Source of the DNA: Nisaea sediminum
GTDB lineage: Bacteria > Pseudomonadota > Alphaproteobacteria > Thalassobaculales > Thalassobaculaceae
Direction: 5' to 3'
DNA length: 64,000 nucleotides
Assembly: GCF_014904705.1 (NCBI RefSeq)
Contig: NZ_JACZCQ010000002.1
Location: 243,884-307,883 of the forward strand
Shown here: positions 43,709 to 53,210 of the stretch, in pieces
Layout of the letters: every line of letters starts with the position of its first letter
Numbering within the stretch: position 1 is the first letter of the stretch
Made by a program: the position numbers and the translations under genes
Notes under the pieces: model-generated
What the model was told of the DNA's origin: nothing
Databases searched by the model: none
Seen by the model: the letters and a program-made list of their open reading frames with translations, nothing else

Positions 43709-45394
43709 TCAGAGAGAACGCACGTTGCCAAGGAAGCGATCGATCTCGCTCTTGAGCTTGCGATTGCGCTCGCTGAGTTCGGCAACCACGCTTTGCTGCC
43801 CGTCGGCGAGCTGGCCGGTCTCGTCAGCGGCGCGCGATACCGTCTCGACGACCTCGGCGACCGTCTGCGTTCCGGATGCGGCCTGCTCGATATTCTGGGC
43901 AATCTCGTTGGTCGCGGCCCCCTGCTCTTCCACGGCACTGGCAACAACCGCGGTCAGCTCGTCGATCTTGTTGATCGTATTGCCGATCTCAAGCACGGCG
44001 TCGGCCGCGGCGCCGGTTTCACTCTGGATTTCAGCGATCTTCTGGCTGATCTCCTCGGTGGCCTTGCTGGTTTGCGTCGCCAGGCTCTTCACCTCGCTTG
44101 CCACCACGGCAAAACCCTTTCCGGCCTCTCCGGCCCGAGCCGCCTCGATCGTCGCATTCAGGGCCAGGAGGTTGGTTTGCTCCGCGATCTCGTCGATGAT
44201 CTGGATCACCTGCCCGATGCTTTCCGCCGCGGTGTTGAGCGCGCCAACTCGGGCATTGGTCGTTTCCACTTCCCCGACGGCCGCACGAGACACCGCCGAA
44301 GCCTGAGACATCTGCGACGAGATCTCGTTGATCGAAGAGGAAAGCTCGGTGGTCGCCGACGCCACGGTCTGGATATTCGTGTTCGCCTCCTCGATCGCAG
44401 CAGCGGCGTCACGGGACAGATCGTTCGTGGTTTGCGCGTTGCCCGCCATGGTCGAAGCGGAGTCCCGAACACTATTGACCGCCTCCTCGACCAGTTTCAG
44501 AACGGTTTCCATCTCGCTATCGAAGGCACGGGTAAACTCCTCCATCTTCTGATGACGTTCGTTCTCACGCGCCTGCTGCTCAGCCTCTCGGGCCTGCTGT
44601 TCGCGCTGCTCCAAACCGTTGCGCTTGAAAACCTCGACCGCCGCAGCCATGCTGCCGATCTCGTCCTTCCGCTCCGTTCCACGCACCTCGACATCGAGAT
44701 TTCCACCAGCCATCACACCCATCAAGTCGGTCATCTCGCCTATCGGCGAGGCAATCGATCGGCTGAGAGCAACGCCGGAAACCACCGCGATGACGACCAC
44801 GAGAGCAATCGAGATGTACATCGTGAGGGTGAAAGCCTCCATCGCTGCGGCGCGGGTTTCCGAGGCAGCAGCCAAAATCGCCTGGAGTTCCGCCTGAAGT
44901 TTCGATGATGTGTCCGTGAAATGATCAATCGCCGCCTGAGGCTCACCGGTCACCTCGATCGCTCTCGCCTGATTGACCGTGAGATAGTTGCTCATGAGGC
45001 GGACCTGTTCGGACGCGTAGTCATCGGCCCACTTCTGGTAGTCCGTCAACAGCGTATCCACCAGCTTGGACAGCGCCGGGTTGTTTTTGCTGCTCTCTTG
45101 CAGCTGGGTCATTCCGGCTTCGACCTTCGGCGTCATATCGTTAAATTTCTTAAGCCCATCGCGATCGCCCGTCAGGAGGTAGTACAGGAGTCCTTGACGC
45201 TTGAGCGCGAAAGCGCGTTCGTAATCGAGAAAGATCTCGCCCAGCTGCTCCGACCTGACGCTTTCCTCGTCCGCGCTCTTGATCTTCTCGATGGATGCGA
45301 AAGAGAGGACCGCCATCAAAACGGTCGTCGCGATCAACAAGGAAAAGCAGAGCGCCAGTTTTCGCGAAATCTTCAAGTTTTGAAGAAAGTCCAT
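43709..45394 (-). CDS. Methyl-accepting chemotaxis protein with short four-helix-type sensor (MCP 2)
   Basis: A 561-residue chemoreceptor. TM1 lies at about 12-34, a helical periplasmic domain of about 150 residues (4HB_MCP/CHASE3-like) follows, then TM2 at about 190-212, HAMP ([27 protein letters not shown]), and the signalling hairpin with [26 protein letters not shown]. There is no C-terminal pentapeptide. Two ATGs are close together; I chose 45394 because AAGGAG is 9 nt away, against 3 nt for 45400. It lies 35 bp after a secreted Cache-like gene on the same strand and is most likely cotranscribed with it. Its sensor differs from MCP 1. Confidence 0.93.
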   Translation of the reverse strand: MDFLQNLKISRKLALCFSLLIATTVLMAVLSFASIEKIKSADEESVRSEQLGEIFLDYERAFALKRQGLLYYLLTGDRDGLKKFNDMTPKVEAGMTQLQESSKNNPALSKLVDTLLTDYQKWADDYASEQVRLMSNYLTVNQARAIEVTGEPQAAIDHFTDTSSKLQAELQAILAAASETRAAAMEAFTLTMYISIALVVVIAVVSGVALSRSIASPIGEMTDLMGVMAGGNLDVEVRGTERKDEIGSMAAAVEVFKRNGLEQREQQAREAEQQARENERHQKMEEFTRAFDSEMETVLKLVEEAVNSVRDSASTMAGNAQTTNDLSRDAAAAIEEANTNIQTVASATTELSSSINEISSQMSQASAVSRAAVGEVETTNARVGALNTAAESIGQVIQIIDEIAEQTNLLALNATIEAARAGEAGKGFAVVASEVKSLATQTSKATEEISQKIAEIQSETGAAADAVLEIGNTINKIDELTAVVASAVEEQGAATNEIAQNIEQAASGTQTVAEVVETVSRAADETGQLADGQQSVVAELSERNRKLKSEIDRFLGNVRSL

Positions 45395-45429
45395 TTGCAT
45401 ATTCTCCTTCAGCGTTGGGCTTCAGCGCG

Positions 45430-46038
45430 TCACATCATGCCGCGCCGGCGGGCCAGCTCGCTCAGGTTGTATTCGACGGTAACGGCGCCGATGGCCTCAC
45501 CATCCTTCGCAATCGTCAGGTTGACTTGCGCGCGCCAGGTCTTGCTTGCTTCATGGAATTCCGGTTCATCGACGAAAACCGCGGTCGGACCGACATCGAA
45601 GGTCTTCTGGAACTTCGCCTCGTCACCCTGCCAGAAATCGGAGGTGATGGAGCTTTGACCGACATTGAGTCCGTAAGCGTCCATCACGAAAATTTCGGTG
45701 AATATTCCGCCTGACATTGCCTGGATCTGGGTCAGGTAAGTGGAGAGCGGGCTGCTGAGGGTCGCCGCGATGAGCGGCTGATCCTCGCTCTCGCGCTCTG
45801 CGCGCCACGCTTTATCGAGAGCGTCGATCTGCTCCTGGCCGACGCCCTTATAGCGCTTGTTATGCGCGAGGATCGACATTTCCACGACCGGATTTTTGAG
45901 CCAGTCCCGGACCAGTTCGATCGCTGCCTCGTCGATAATCTCGACGGATGGCGGCTCGGATTGCCCGAAAGCGTTGGGTGCGGAAAACGCGATCAGCATC
46001 GCGGCTGCCGCGGTGACGGTTCGGAAGGTCTTTTTCAT
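45430..46038 (-). CDS. Secreted Cache-like sensor protein paired with a chemotaxis receptor (copy 2)
   Basis: A 202-residue exported protein. Signal peptide KKTFRTVTAAAAMLIAFSAPNAFG, cleavage near residue 25, then an N-terminal helix (VRDWLKNPVVEMSILAHNKRY) and the Cache-like core EIFVMDAYGLNVG (115-127), TSDFWQGDE (132-140), KFQKTF, AVFVDEPEF and IGAVTVEYNLSEL. It is homologous to the 23500-24072 protein over nearly the whole mature chain, including an IDxLDKxWRAE segment before the core. GAGG precedes ATG 46038. It sits immediately upstream of MCP 2 in the same orientation. It is probably a soluble periplasmic ligand sensor; direct contact with the MCP is inference. Confidence 0.82.
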   Translation of the reverse strand: MKKTFRTVTAAAAMLIAFSAPNAFGQSEPPSVEIIDEAAIELVRDWLKNPVVEMSILAHNKRYKGVGQEQIDALDKAWRAERESEDQPLIAATLSSPLSTYLTQIQAMSGGIFTEIFVMDAYGLNVGQSSITSDFWQGDEAKFQKTFDVGPTAVFVDEPEFHEASKTWRAQVNLTIAKDGEAIGAVTVEYNLSELARRRGMM

Positions 46039-46334
46039 TGAATCCTCGCATCTCCAAACTTGCGGAATGCATCTAAATCGGGCGATTACGGATCCACGAG
46101 TATCCTCCCAGCAATTAAGAAATATTTAAGTTAATTCGCTTTTTCTCCTGAATTTCTTACGGAAAATCACCTTTGGCACATTGATGCGGCAGAGCTTTCA
46201 CGATCGGGCAAAGCTGTAACCTCTTTCCCGACACCCAACAGCATCGGTTACCGACGGAACGGATCGATCACAAAGGAGAGCTGTTCAGATTCCGGCGATG
46301 TCCGGGGCCGCAAAGTTCCAAGGCAAGCTTGTCG

Positions 46335-47000
46335 CTACCACCTGATCGGAACTTCCGGATCGTTCCGCCGCGTGCGGTCGTCAAACGCAACAAACGGGCA
46401 ATCCGGAAGCAGTTGAGCAAGATCCTGATCCACATCGACACGCAAATGGGCCGACAAGACCTGATCCAGACCTTCTCCGTTCGAGAGAGGCAGATCCAGG
46501 CCGATCACCTTGATATGCGATCTGCCGTATTCCGTCAGGCTACCGCCGGCGAAACCGAAAAAGGGCCTGCGCGACATCTCCGCGAAATACCCGCGTTCGA
46601 CCGACCAGGCATCCGGGTCGCTCGATTGGGTTCCCAGCGTCTGGCCGGTGTAGTCCACGCGCCACCACTCGCAAAGCGTGCTTCCCCAGAGCGTAAATCT
46701 CAGGTCGAAAGGATCATGCTCGATCTTCGCGATGAATATCCGCCCCATCCAATCGGAGAACTCTTCCGCCTTGAAATCACTGCGACGAGGCAAGCCGCCA
46801 TTCGGCCTCCGCCGGCTCTGCCACAGGGTGACCAAGCTGGCGAACGGCCCGAAACGATCGGCCGTCGTGTCGATCGGGCACATCCAATACCCCCAGTCGA
46901 ACGCGACAGCGGGAGCCGCATTCACCGGAGGACGCAGAGAGGCGGCACTTGATCGGAATGTTCTCGAGTCGGCCATCAAGGCTTTCACGGTAAAAGACAT
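46335..47000 (-). CDS. PAS domain-containing protein (PAS_5 family)
   Basis: A cytoplasmic protein of about 221 residues that matches the alphaproteobacterial PAS_5 family: SLVTLWQSRRRPNGGLPRRSDFKAEEFSDWMGRIFIAKIEHDPFDLRFTLWGSTLCEWW, then DYTGQTL and a sheet-rich C terminus. There is no output domain, so it may be a sensor that works through a partner. The start is uncertain: the ATG at 47000 lacks a clear ribosome-binding site, and in-frame ATG/GTG codons follow within ten residues. The 296 bp between it and the Cache-like gene hold no gene. Confidence 0.75.
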   Translation of the reverse strand: MSFTVKALMADSRTFRSSAASLRPPVNAAPAVAFDWGYWMCPIDTTADRFGPFASLVTLWQSRRRPNGGLPRRSDFKAEEFSDWMGRIFIAKIEHDPFDLRFTLWGSTLCEWWRVDYTGQTLGTQSSDPDAWSVERGYFAEMSRRPFFGFAGGSLTEYGRSHIKVIGLDLPLSNGEGLDQVLSAHLRVDVDQDLAQLLPDCPFVAFDDRTRRNDPEVPIRW

Positions 47001-47106
47001 ACAGCATAAATAAATTATCAGTTTAGCCCGCCGCGATGCGAATTATCTTTTCGCACCACACTTCATAGACGGACTGAACGCAGTAAAACAGCCGCACTGT
47101 CTGCAC

Positions 47107-47808
47107 TTAAGTCAATGCTACGGCGTAGCAATGCTCCTCTGTCACGAAGTGACTCGTGCGCAACTCGACAGTGCGGTTCGAGAGATCCGTGGCCGTTCGG
47201 TCCACCCGGAGCAACGGTTGTCCGGCGGCGACTCGCAGTCGTGCACAAACCTCCGGTTTTCCGGATACAGCCCTGATCCGCTCATTCGCCTGAACGATGG
47301 CGATGGAATAAGCATGCTGATAGAGCACGTAGAGCGTGTTTGGCAGCGGCGACCGTTCGGACAGGCCGGGAAAAAGGGCTGCCGGTACGACTGAGACTTC
47401 GTGGACCAGGCGGCTGCCGTCGACCGAGCGAACACGCTCGATTTCGAACACATGATCCGGCTTGCCGAAAAGCGCCTCTCTCTCGTCCCTCAGCGAACGC
47501 CGGCGCCGCACGTTCTCCTCTTCGAGAGCTGGTGCCGCGTGACTGCCGTCAGGATTACGCAGGCGAAAGAAGTGAAAGAGCGCGCTCTCGGGCGTCCGCG
47601 CGGTCACGAAGGTCCCGACACCCTGGCGCCGGCGCACAATACCCCTGCGCTCCAGATCCATCAGGGCCTTGCGCGCCGTGCCCTGGCTGACGCCGAGCTC
47701 GGCGCCGAGATCTCCCTCACTTGGCAGCATCGCGCCAGGCGCGAGATCGCCCGACGCGATCCGGTCGATCAGGGTCTCGATCACATATTTGTAGAGAGGC
47801 GCTGACAG
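47107..47808 (-). CDS. GntR-family regulator, HutC/UTRA type, apparent CTG start
   Basis: A regulator of about 233 residues: winged helix (ETLIDRIASGDLAPGAMLPSEGDLGAELGVSQGTARKALMDLERRGIVRRRQGVGTFV) and a C-terminal UTRA effector domain (FEIERVRSVDGSRLVHEVSVVPAALFPGLSE through DRTATDLSNRTVELRTSHF). The family normally begins with a PLY segment; here SAPLYKYV lies upstream of the first ATG/GTG-type codon (GTG 47784). AAGGAG at 47815-47820 sits 6 nt before a CTG at 47808 and 30 nt before the GTG, so I place the start at CTG 47808. Divergent from the UxaA-like pair and probably its regulator. Confidence 0.83.
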   Translation of the reverse strand: MSAPLYKYVIETLIDRIASGDLAPGAMLPSEGDLGAELGVSQGTARKALMDLERRGIVRRRQGVGTFVTARTPESALFHFFRLRNPDGSHAAPALEEENVRRRRSLRDEREALFGKPDHVFEIERVRSVDGSRLVHEVSVVPAALFPGLSERSPLPNTLYVLYQHAYSIAIVQANERIRAVSGKPEVCARLRVAAGQPLLRVDRTATDLSNRTVELRTSHFVTEEHCYAVALT

Positions 47809-47945
47809 GATCGTCTCCTTAGATGCCGCTTGCTCCGTTCATTATTGCCTTCTTAGCAAGAGTTGCGACCCAAGTCTTGTATAAGAGTTCAGGTACAGGT
47901 ATTCACGCTCATAACAAGCTTCACGAAACCGGGAGGAACAGGGAA

Positions 47946-48236
47946 ATGAGCAACATTCCCCAGCTGCTGGTCCATCATCCGGACGACAATGTCGGCGTCG
48001 TCGTGGTCGAGGGCCTGAAAGCGGGCACGGAGATGCTCTGTGTCATCACGCATGACAATTCGGATTTTCGGCTGACCGCGAAGGCGGACATTCCGATCGG
48101 CCATAAGGTCGCGCTCAAGGATCTGGCGGCCGGAGATACGGTCATCAAGTACGGCGAGGACATCGGCAAGATGGTCGGCAATGCGGGCACCGGTGAGCAC
48201 GTCCATACCCACAACCTGAAAACCAAGAGGTGGTAG
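47946..48236 (+). CDS. UxaA-family SAF-domain subunit (altronate dehydratase / sulfolactate sulfo-lyase small subunit-like)
   Basis: A 96-residue SAF-domain protein: [53 protein letters not shown] and a C-terminal [12 protein letters not shown], the pattern of the small subunit of split UxaA/GarD enzymes and of SuyA. GGAGG lies 9 nt upstream of ATG 47946. The large subunit begins 2 bp after its stop. The two together should form a metal-dependent lyase removing water or sulfite from a 2-hydroxy acid. I cannot decide between altronate/galactarate-type dehydration and (2R)-sulfolactate lyase from sequence alone. Confidence 0.87.
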   Translation: MSNIPQLLVHHPDDNVGVVVVEGLKAGTEMLCVITHDNSDFRLTAKADIPIGHKVALKDLAAGDTVIKYGEDIGKMVGNAGTGEHVHTHNLKTKRW

Positions 48237-48238
48237 AG

Positions 48239-49417
48239 ATGGCCGACCTAGCGAACACATCCGTGAATGCCTGGCGCCGCGAGAACGGCCGCGTCGGCGT
48301 CCGCAACCACGTCCTGATCCTTCCCGTCGACGACATTTCCAACGCCGCCTGCGAAGCGGTGGCGAACAACGTCAAGGGCACCATGGCGATCCCGCATGCC
48401 TATGGCCGCCTGCAGTTCGGCGAGGATCTCGATCTGCATTTCCGCACCATCATCGGAACCGGGGCGAACCCGAACGTCGCCGCCGTCGTGGTGATCGGCA
48501 TCGAACCGGAGTGGACCCAGGTGATCGTCGACGGCATCGCCAAGACTGGCAAACCGGTCGAGGGCTTCTCCATCGAGCAGAAAGGCGATTTCGAGACCAT
48601 CCGCCAAGCCTCTTGGAAGGCCAAGGAATTCGTCCACTGGGCGACCGAATTGCAGAAGGAACCGGTGCCCCTCACCGACCTCTGGGTCTCGACCAAATGC
48701 GGCGAGAGCGACACCACGACCGGTCTCTCCTCCTGCCCTACCGTCGGCAACATGTACGACAAGCTGCTGCCGCACGGGCTCTACGGCTGCTTCGGCGAGA
48801 CCTCGGAAATCACCGGGGCCGAGCATATCTGCGCCAAGCGCGGGGCGACGCCGGAGGCGGGCGAGAAATTCATGAAGCTCTTCCAAGCCTATCAGGACGA
48901 GGTGATCGAGCCCTACAAGACGACCGACCTTTCCGACAGCCAACCGACCAAAGGAAATATTCTCGGTGGCCTGACAACGATCGAGGAAAAGGCGATGGGT
49001 AACCTCGAGAAGATCGGCCGAACCTCGACCTATATCGATGCCATTGGTCCCGCCGAGACCCCGGAAAAGGGTCCGGGCCTCTATTTCATGGACAGTTCCT
49101 CGGCAGCGGCGGAATGCGTCACCCTGATGGCGGCGGGCGGCTTCGTGATCCACACCTTCCCGACCGGCCAGGGCAACGTGATCGGCAATCCGATCGTTCC
49201 GGTGATCAAGATCTCCGGTAACCCCCGGACGCTCCGCACCATGTCGGAGCATATCGACGTGGACGTGACCGGCGTGCTGACGCGGGAGATGACCATCGAC
49301 GAGGCCGGCGACTCCCTGATCGACATGATCATCCGCACCGCGAACGGCCGGCACACGGCGGCGGAAGCGCTCGGCCACCGGGAATTCTCGATGACCAAGC
49401 TTTATCGCTCGGCCTAA
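48239..49417 (+). CDS. UxaA-family large subunit (altronate dehydratase / sulfolactate sulfo-lyase-like)
   Basis: A 392-residue catalytic subunit. Family features are [90 protein letters not shown] with the metal-binding cysteines, and [37 protein letters not shown] precedes ATG 48239. Splitting into 96- and 392-residue chains is seen in SuyAB and in some altronate dehydratases, whereas E. coli UxaA is one chain. Context offers only the GntR regulator; no sulfoacetaldehyde or uronate genes are visible. Confidence 0.88.
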   Translation: MADLANTSVNAWRRENGRVGVRNHVLILPVDDISNAACEAVANNVKGTMAIPHAYGRLQFGEDLDLHFRTIIGTGANPNVAAVVVIGIEPEWTQVIVDGIAKTGKPVEGFSIEQKGDFETIRQASWKAKEFVHWATELQKEPVPLTDLWVSTKCGESDTTTGLSSCPTVGNMYDKLLPHGLYGCFGETSEITGAEHICAKRGATPEAGEKFMKLFQAYQDEVIEPYKTTDLSDSQPTKGNILGGLTTIEEKAMGNLEKIGRTSTYIDAIGPAETPEKGPGLYFMDSSSAAAECVTLMAAGGFVIHTFPTGQGNVIGNPIVPVIKISGNPRTLRTMSEHIDVDVTGVLTREMTIDEAGDSLIDMIIRTANGRHTAAEALGHREFSMTKLYRSA

Positions 49418-49440
49418 CCAGACTCCAATGTCACAGCCTC

Positions 49441-49467
49441 TCCGCCGCCGATCTTACTGGCGGCGGA
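49441..49467. terminator. Hairpin between converging genes, possible terminator
   Basis: TCCGCCGCC (49441-49449), 9 nt loop, GGCGGCGGA (49459-49467), located between the UxaA-like large subunit and the converging RTX gene. No T-tract follows on either strand, so the call is tentative. Confidence 0.45.
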
Positions 49468-49490
49468 TCAGGTTCCGGTCACGATGAGAA

Positions 49491-50510
49491 TCAGATAAGT
49501 CCCCATTCGAGCGATCCGGGTGCAATACCGACCAGAAATACCGACGAGCCATTGGCATAGCTAACGAGCGTTCCGGCGTCCGTTCCAGCCAGGGACCCCG
49601 TTTGGTCGGAGAGACTGTCTCCTTCTGCTTGATCGAAGCCGAAGACAGTATCTGCGCCGGAACCGACGACGAAATGGTCCGCGCCCGAGCCTCCCAAGAG
49701 GATATCGTTTCCGTTTCCACCATCCAGAAGATCGGCGCCTCTGTTACCGAAAAGCACATCGGCACCTTCGCCTCCCGAGAGGACATCGTCCTCCTGCCCG
49801 CCGTAGAGCGTATCCGCGCCATCGTCACCGACCACGAGGTCGTTGGCCTTGTTGCCATACAGGACGTCGCTTCCGCTTCCTCCGGAAACGGTATCGGCGT
49901 CTTGACCGCCGAAAAGAATATCGTCACCGGCACGCCCGGAGAGCACGTCCGCACCCTGATTTCCGTAGATCAGATCCGCGCCGCGGTTGCCGAAAATCGT
50001 TTGCGCACCGGTCCCTCCGAGTTGAAGCGAAAACCCGGTATCGGGAGCAGCACCGCCGAACAGAAAGTCGGTCACTTCCAAGTCCTTGTAGGTCGGCAAG
50101 TCGTGCGCACGACTGATTGTCGGGACCATGACGCTGTAGGAATTCTGGTGAGCAAGGCCGATCGAATGCCCCACCTCGTGGATCGCAAGCACGGTCAGGT
50201 CGCGGTCTGAAATACGGTCAATGTCTGCCGTATCGATCACGATGTTCCCGCCGCGATAGGCGAAAGCGAGATAATTGCCCGTACCGTCGAGAGGGGAAAT
50301 ATTGAACGTGAATGAATTTTCGGGATTCGTTCCGTATTGCCCGAAATCCACATTCGTCAGCTCTTCCCAGACATCCATGGCATTCAGGACCGCCTCCAGC
50401 GCACGGCCACTGAAAGTCGTGAGGAATTCGAAGCCGACCGTGAAAACACCGTCTCCGTCCGTATCGACGAGGAGATCCTGGTTCGGGCTTATTCCCGGAT
50501 GCGCAACCAT
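49491..50510 (-). CDS. Compact RTX protein with metzincin-type protease domain
   Basis: A 339-residue protein. Residues 1-160 resemble a matrixin/serralysin-like metalloprotease: zinc site [11 protein letters not shown] with His111, Glu112, His115 and His121, and a candidate Met-turn at Met128 (SYSVM). Residues of about 165-280 are hemolysin-type calcium-binding nonapeptides (GGxGxDxLx-like: [35 protein letters not shown]). There is no N-terminal signal peptide, as expected for type I secretion by a C-terminal signal. No type I secretion genes are in the window. Shorter than serralysins (about 470 residues). Probably an exported calcium-dependent protease; activity is inferred. Confidence 0.87.
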   Translation of the reverse strand: MVAHPGISPNQDLLVDTDGDGVFTVGFEFLTTFSGRALEAVLNAMDVWEELTNVDFGQYGTNPENSFTFNISPLDGTGNYLAFAYRGGNIVIDTADIDRISDRDLTVLAIHEVGHSIGLAHQNSYSVMVPTISRAHDLPTYKDLEVTDFLFGGAAPDTGFSLQLGGTGAQTIFGNRGADLIYGNQGADVLSGRAGDDILFGGQDADTVSGGSGSDVLYGNKANDLVVGDDGADTLYGGQEDDVLSGGEGADVLFGNRGADLLDGGNGNDILLGGSGADHFVVGSGADTVFGFDQAEGDSLSDQTGSLAGTDAGTLVSYANGSSVFLVGIAPGSLEWGLI

Positions 50511-50729
50511 ATTTTTCTCCGCCCTGAAGCGTAATAATTCAGAGAATACACTATTAAAAATTGCATCTCGATCATCGCAATTATTTTATGTGTTATGCAA
50601 CAGTCTCGAGCGTGTCGCCCCACCCCGAACATTTGTGCAATTGAGCGAACACGGCATCAGATCATTGAACCAACGGTGATTGATCGCCGAACGGCCGGCG
50701 CGCGATGATGCCGCCCGGGAGGAACGCTA

Positions 50730-52370
50730 ATGACCAAAAAAAGTACGGCACATGAGACGGACGCGCTGTATCCGACGGAGAGATTCGACGCGCTGATCAT
50801 CGGCGCCGGCTTCACCGGGCTATACCAATTGCACAGCTTGCGCGACCGGCTCGGCATGAAGGCCTTGGTGCTGGAGGCGGCGGACGGCGTCGGCGGCACC
50901 TGGTACTGGAACCGTTATCCGGGCGCACGCTGCGACAGCGAGAGCCATTCCTACTGCTACTACTTCTCCAAGGAGCTGTTGGAGGAATGGCAATGGTCCG
51001 AGCGCTATCCGGGCCAGGAGGAAATCCGCCACTATCTGAACCACGTCGCCGACCGTTTCGACCTGCGCAAGGACATCCGGCTTTCGGACCGCGTTATCTC
51101 CGCCCGTTTCGACGATGCCGCCACGCTCTGGCATGTCGAGACCGAGTCCGGGAAACGCTATGCCGCGCCCTTCCTGATCACAGGCGTCGGCTGCCTCTCC
51201 TCCGCCAACCTGCCCGACATTCCGGGCCTTAAGGATTTCAAGGGCGACTGGTATCACACAGGTGAATGGCCGCATGAGGGTGTCGATTTCCGCGGCAAAC
51301 GGGTCGGACAGATCGGCACCGGCTCGACCGGCATCCAGGCGGCTCCGGTCATCGCCGAGACGGCGGAACATCTGACCGTCTTCCAACGCACCGCGAATTA
51401 CAGCATCCCGGCGCGCAATGCGCCGCTGACCGACGAGTTCAAGCGTTACCTGAGAGAACACCGGAACGAGATCCACGAGACCATGGTCTCAACCCCGAAC
51501 GGCCATCCCTTCCGCATCGAGGAGCGGCTGACGGCCAGCGTCTCGGAAGAGGAACGTCAGGCGATCTACGAAGAGGCATGGCAAAAGGGCGGACTGCGCT
51601 TTCGCGCCGTCTTCAAGGACATGCTGGTCGACAAGGCGGCGAACGACACCGCCTCCGATTTCATAAAGGCGAAGATCCGGGAAATCGTGAAAGACCCAAA
51701 GACGGCGGACCTGCTGAGCAATCTCGACCATCCGTTCGGCACCAAGCGCCCGCCGGTCGATACAGACTATTTCGAGACCTTCAACCGCGACAATGTCACC
51801 CTCGTCGACATCAAGTCGGACCCGATCAAACGGATCACAGAAACCGGGATCGAGACCGAAAATGGACAATGCGATCTCGACATCATCGTCTTCGCGACCG
51901 GGTTCGACGCCATTACCGGTCCCCTCCTCCGCCTGAACATCACGGGCAAGAACGGCCTTGCCCTGAAAGATGCCTGGGTGGCCGGGCCGAAGACCTATCT
52001 CGGCCTGCAGATCGCCGGGTTCCCGAACCTCTTCACTGTGACCGGCCCTGGCAGCCCCTCGGTGCTGACCAACATGCCGGTCTCGATCGAGCAACATGTC
52101 GACTGGATCACCGACTGCATTGCCCGTATGCGCGAGGAGGGAAAAACCCGGATCGAGGCGACCGAACAGGCCGCCGAGGACTGGGTGATGGAGACCAACC
52201 GGGCGGCCGACGCGACCTTGCTCCCGCTTGCGAACAGTTCCTGGTATCTTGGCGCCAACGTCCCCGGAAAGCCGCGGGTCTTCATGCCTTATGCAGGCGG
52301 GTTGCAGCATTACCGCGCACGCTGCGACGCGGTTGCGGAGGCCGGTTACGAGGGGTTTGTCCTGAGCTGA
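50730..52370 (+). CDS. Flavin-containing Baeyer-Villiger-type monooxygenase
   Basis: A 546-residue FAD/NADPH monooxygenase of the cyclohexanone/phenylacetone monooxygenase class. FAD motif IIGAGFTGLYQLHSL at about 23-37 and GGTWYWNRYPGARCDSESHSYCYYF nearby; the Baeyer-Villiger fingerprint FKGDWYHTGEWP at 170-181; NADPH motif VGQIGTGSTGIQAAP; C-terminal ATGFDAITG and GPGSPSVLTNMPVSIEQHVDW. GGAGG is 7 nt upstream of ATG 50730. It inserts oxygen next to a carbonyl to form an ester or lactone. No linked esterase or alcohol dehydrogenase is evident, so the ketone substrate is open. Converges closely with the SDR gene (6 bp). Confidence 0.93.
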   Translation: MTKKSTAHETDALYPTERFDALIIGAGFTGLYQLHSLRDRLGMKALVLEAADGVGGTWYWNRYPGARCDSESHSYCYYFSKELLEEWQWSERYPGQEEIRHYLNHVADRFDLRKDIRLSDRVISARFDDAATLWHVETESGKRYAAPFLITGVGCLSSANLPDIPGLKDFKGDWYHTGEWPHEGVDFRGKRVGQIGTGSTGIQAAPVIAETAEHLTVFQRTANYSIPARNAPLTDEFKRYLREHRNEIHETMVSTPNGHPFRIEERLTASVSEEERQAIYEEAWQKGGLRFRAVFKDMLVDKAANDTASDFIKAKIREIVKDPKTADLLSNLDHPFGTKRPPVDTDYFETFNRDNVTLVDIKSDPIKRITETGIETENGQCDLDIIVFATGFDAITGPLLRLNITGKNGLALKDAWVAGPKTYLGLQIAGFPNLFTVTGPGSPSVLTNMPVSIEQHVDWITDCIARMREEGKTRIEATEQAAEDWVMETNRAADATLLPLANSSWYLGANVPGKPRVFMPYAGGLQHYRARCDAVAEAGYEGFVLS

Positions 52371-52376
52371 GTTCGC

Positions 52377-53147
52377 CTAGATATTGCCGCCATCGACCCT
52401 GAATTCCTGTGCCGTACAGCCGCGCGAGGCGTTCGAGGCGAGAAACAGCACCATCTCGGCCACGTCGTCCTCCTGCATTGCCCGCTTCAGGCACTGGCGC
52501 TCGATGACGCCCTTCTTCGTCTCCGGGTCGATCCAGTCCCTGAGCTGGCGCGGCGTCAGGATCGCGCCTGGAACGATGGAATTGACCCGCACCCCGGCCT
52601 CGCCGAAATCCCGGGCGAGCGACCGGGTAAGACCGAAGGCTCCGGCCTTGCAGGCGTTGTAGACCGAGAGATTGCGCACACCCTGCCCCGGCGCGATGGA
52701 TCCGAAATTGATGATCGAGCCGGTGCCGCTCGGCGCCATCAGCCTGTAAGCGGTCTGCGCCGCGAAGAACTGGTGCTTCAGATTGATCGCGACCAGATCG
52801 TCCCAGTCCTTCTCTGTCACCTCTTCCGCCGGAACGCGGTGATCGCGCGCCGCATTGTTCACCAGCGCATAGAGCGAGCCCGTGACCTCGGAGGCGCGCT
52901 CTATCGCGTCCTTGAGAGCCGCCGTATCCGTCACGTCGCAACGATGGAAAAACGGCGATGTCCCGGTTTTCTCGCCGACACTGGCCGTCAGGGCCTCAGC
53001 GGACGCCTCGTCGATATCGACGAAATAGGTGTGCGCCCCCTGCCAGCAGAAGGCTTCGACGATCGCCGCGCCTATACCCGTCGCACCGCCGCTGACGAAC
53101 ACCGCCTGTCCCTTCAGATCGGGGTAGCGCGTCGCATATGCCGCCAT
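52377..53147 (-). CDS. SDR sugar dehydrogenase, XylB (D-xylose 1-dehydrogenase)-like
   Basis: A 256-residue short-chain dehydrogenase. NAD(P) motif VSGGATGIGAAIVEAF from about residue 18, catalytic Ser150 (INFGSIAPG), Tyr163 and Lys167 (YNACKAG), and a C terminus with SIVPGAILTPRQ, QCLKRAMQEDDVAEMVLFLASNASRGCTAQEFRVDGG. This closely resembles Caulobacter XylB, including the YPDLKG-type start and the QCLK.R block. With the neighbouring lactonase it would oxidise an aldose to its lactone and then the acid. It is divergent from xylF, with a palindromic element between them; ATG 53147 has AGGA upstream. Pentose specificity is inferred from the neighbours. Confidence 0.88.
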   Translation of the reverse strand: MAAYATRYPDLKGQAVFVSGGATGIGAAIVEAFCWQGAHTYFVDIDEASAEALTASVGEKTGTSPFFHRCDVTDTAALKDAIERASEVTGSLYALVNNAARDHRVPAEEVTEKDWDDLVAINLKHQFFAAQTAYRLMAPSGTGSIINFGSIAPGQGVRNLSVYNACKAGAFGLTRSLARDFGEAGVRVNSIVPGAILTPRQLRDWIDPETKKGVIERQCLKRAMQEDDVAEMVLFLASNASRGCTAQEFRVDGGNI

Positions 53148-53210
53148 CTTTCCTGCTCCTCCCGCTGTCCTCGCTGAAAACATTGACGGCCAGATCGGCT
53201 TGCGGCAACA

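Noticed and set aside
43570..43755. A 61-codon frame whose ATG overlaps the histidine kinase stop (ATGA).
   Set aside because: It runs into the antisense of MCP 2, contains the terminator hairpin and has no domain, so the overlap looks accidental.
49640..50020. Tandem short repeats considered as a DNA repeat array or CRISPR.
   Set aside because: They encode the RTX calcium-binding nonapeptides of the metalloprotease and vary at codon level; there are no spacers.
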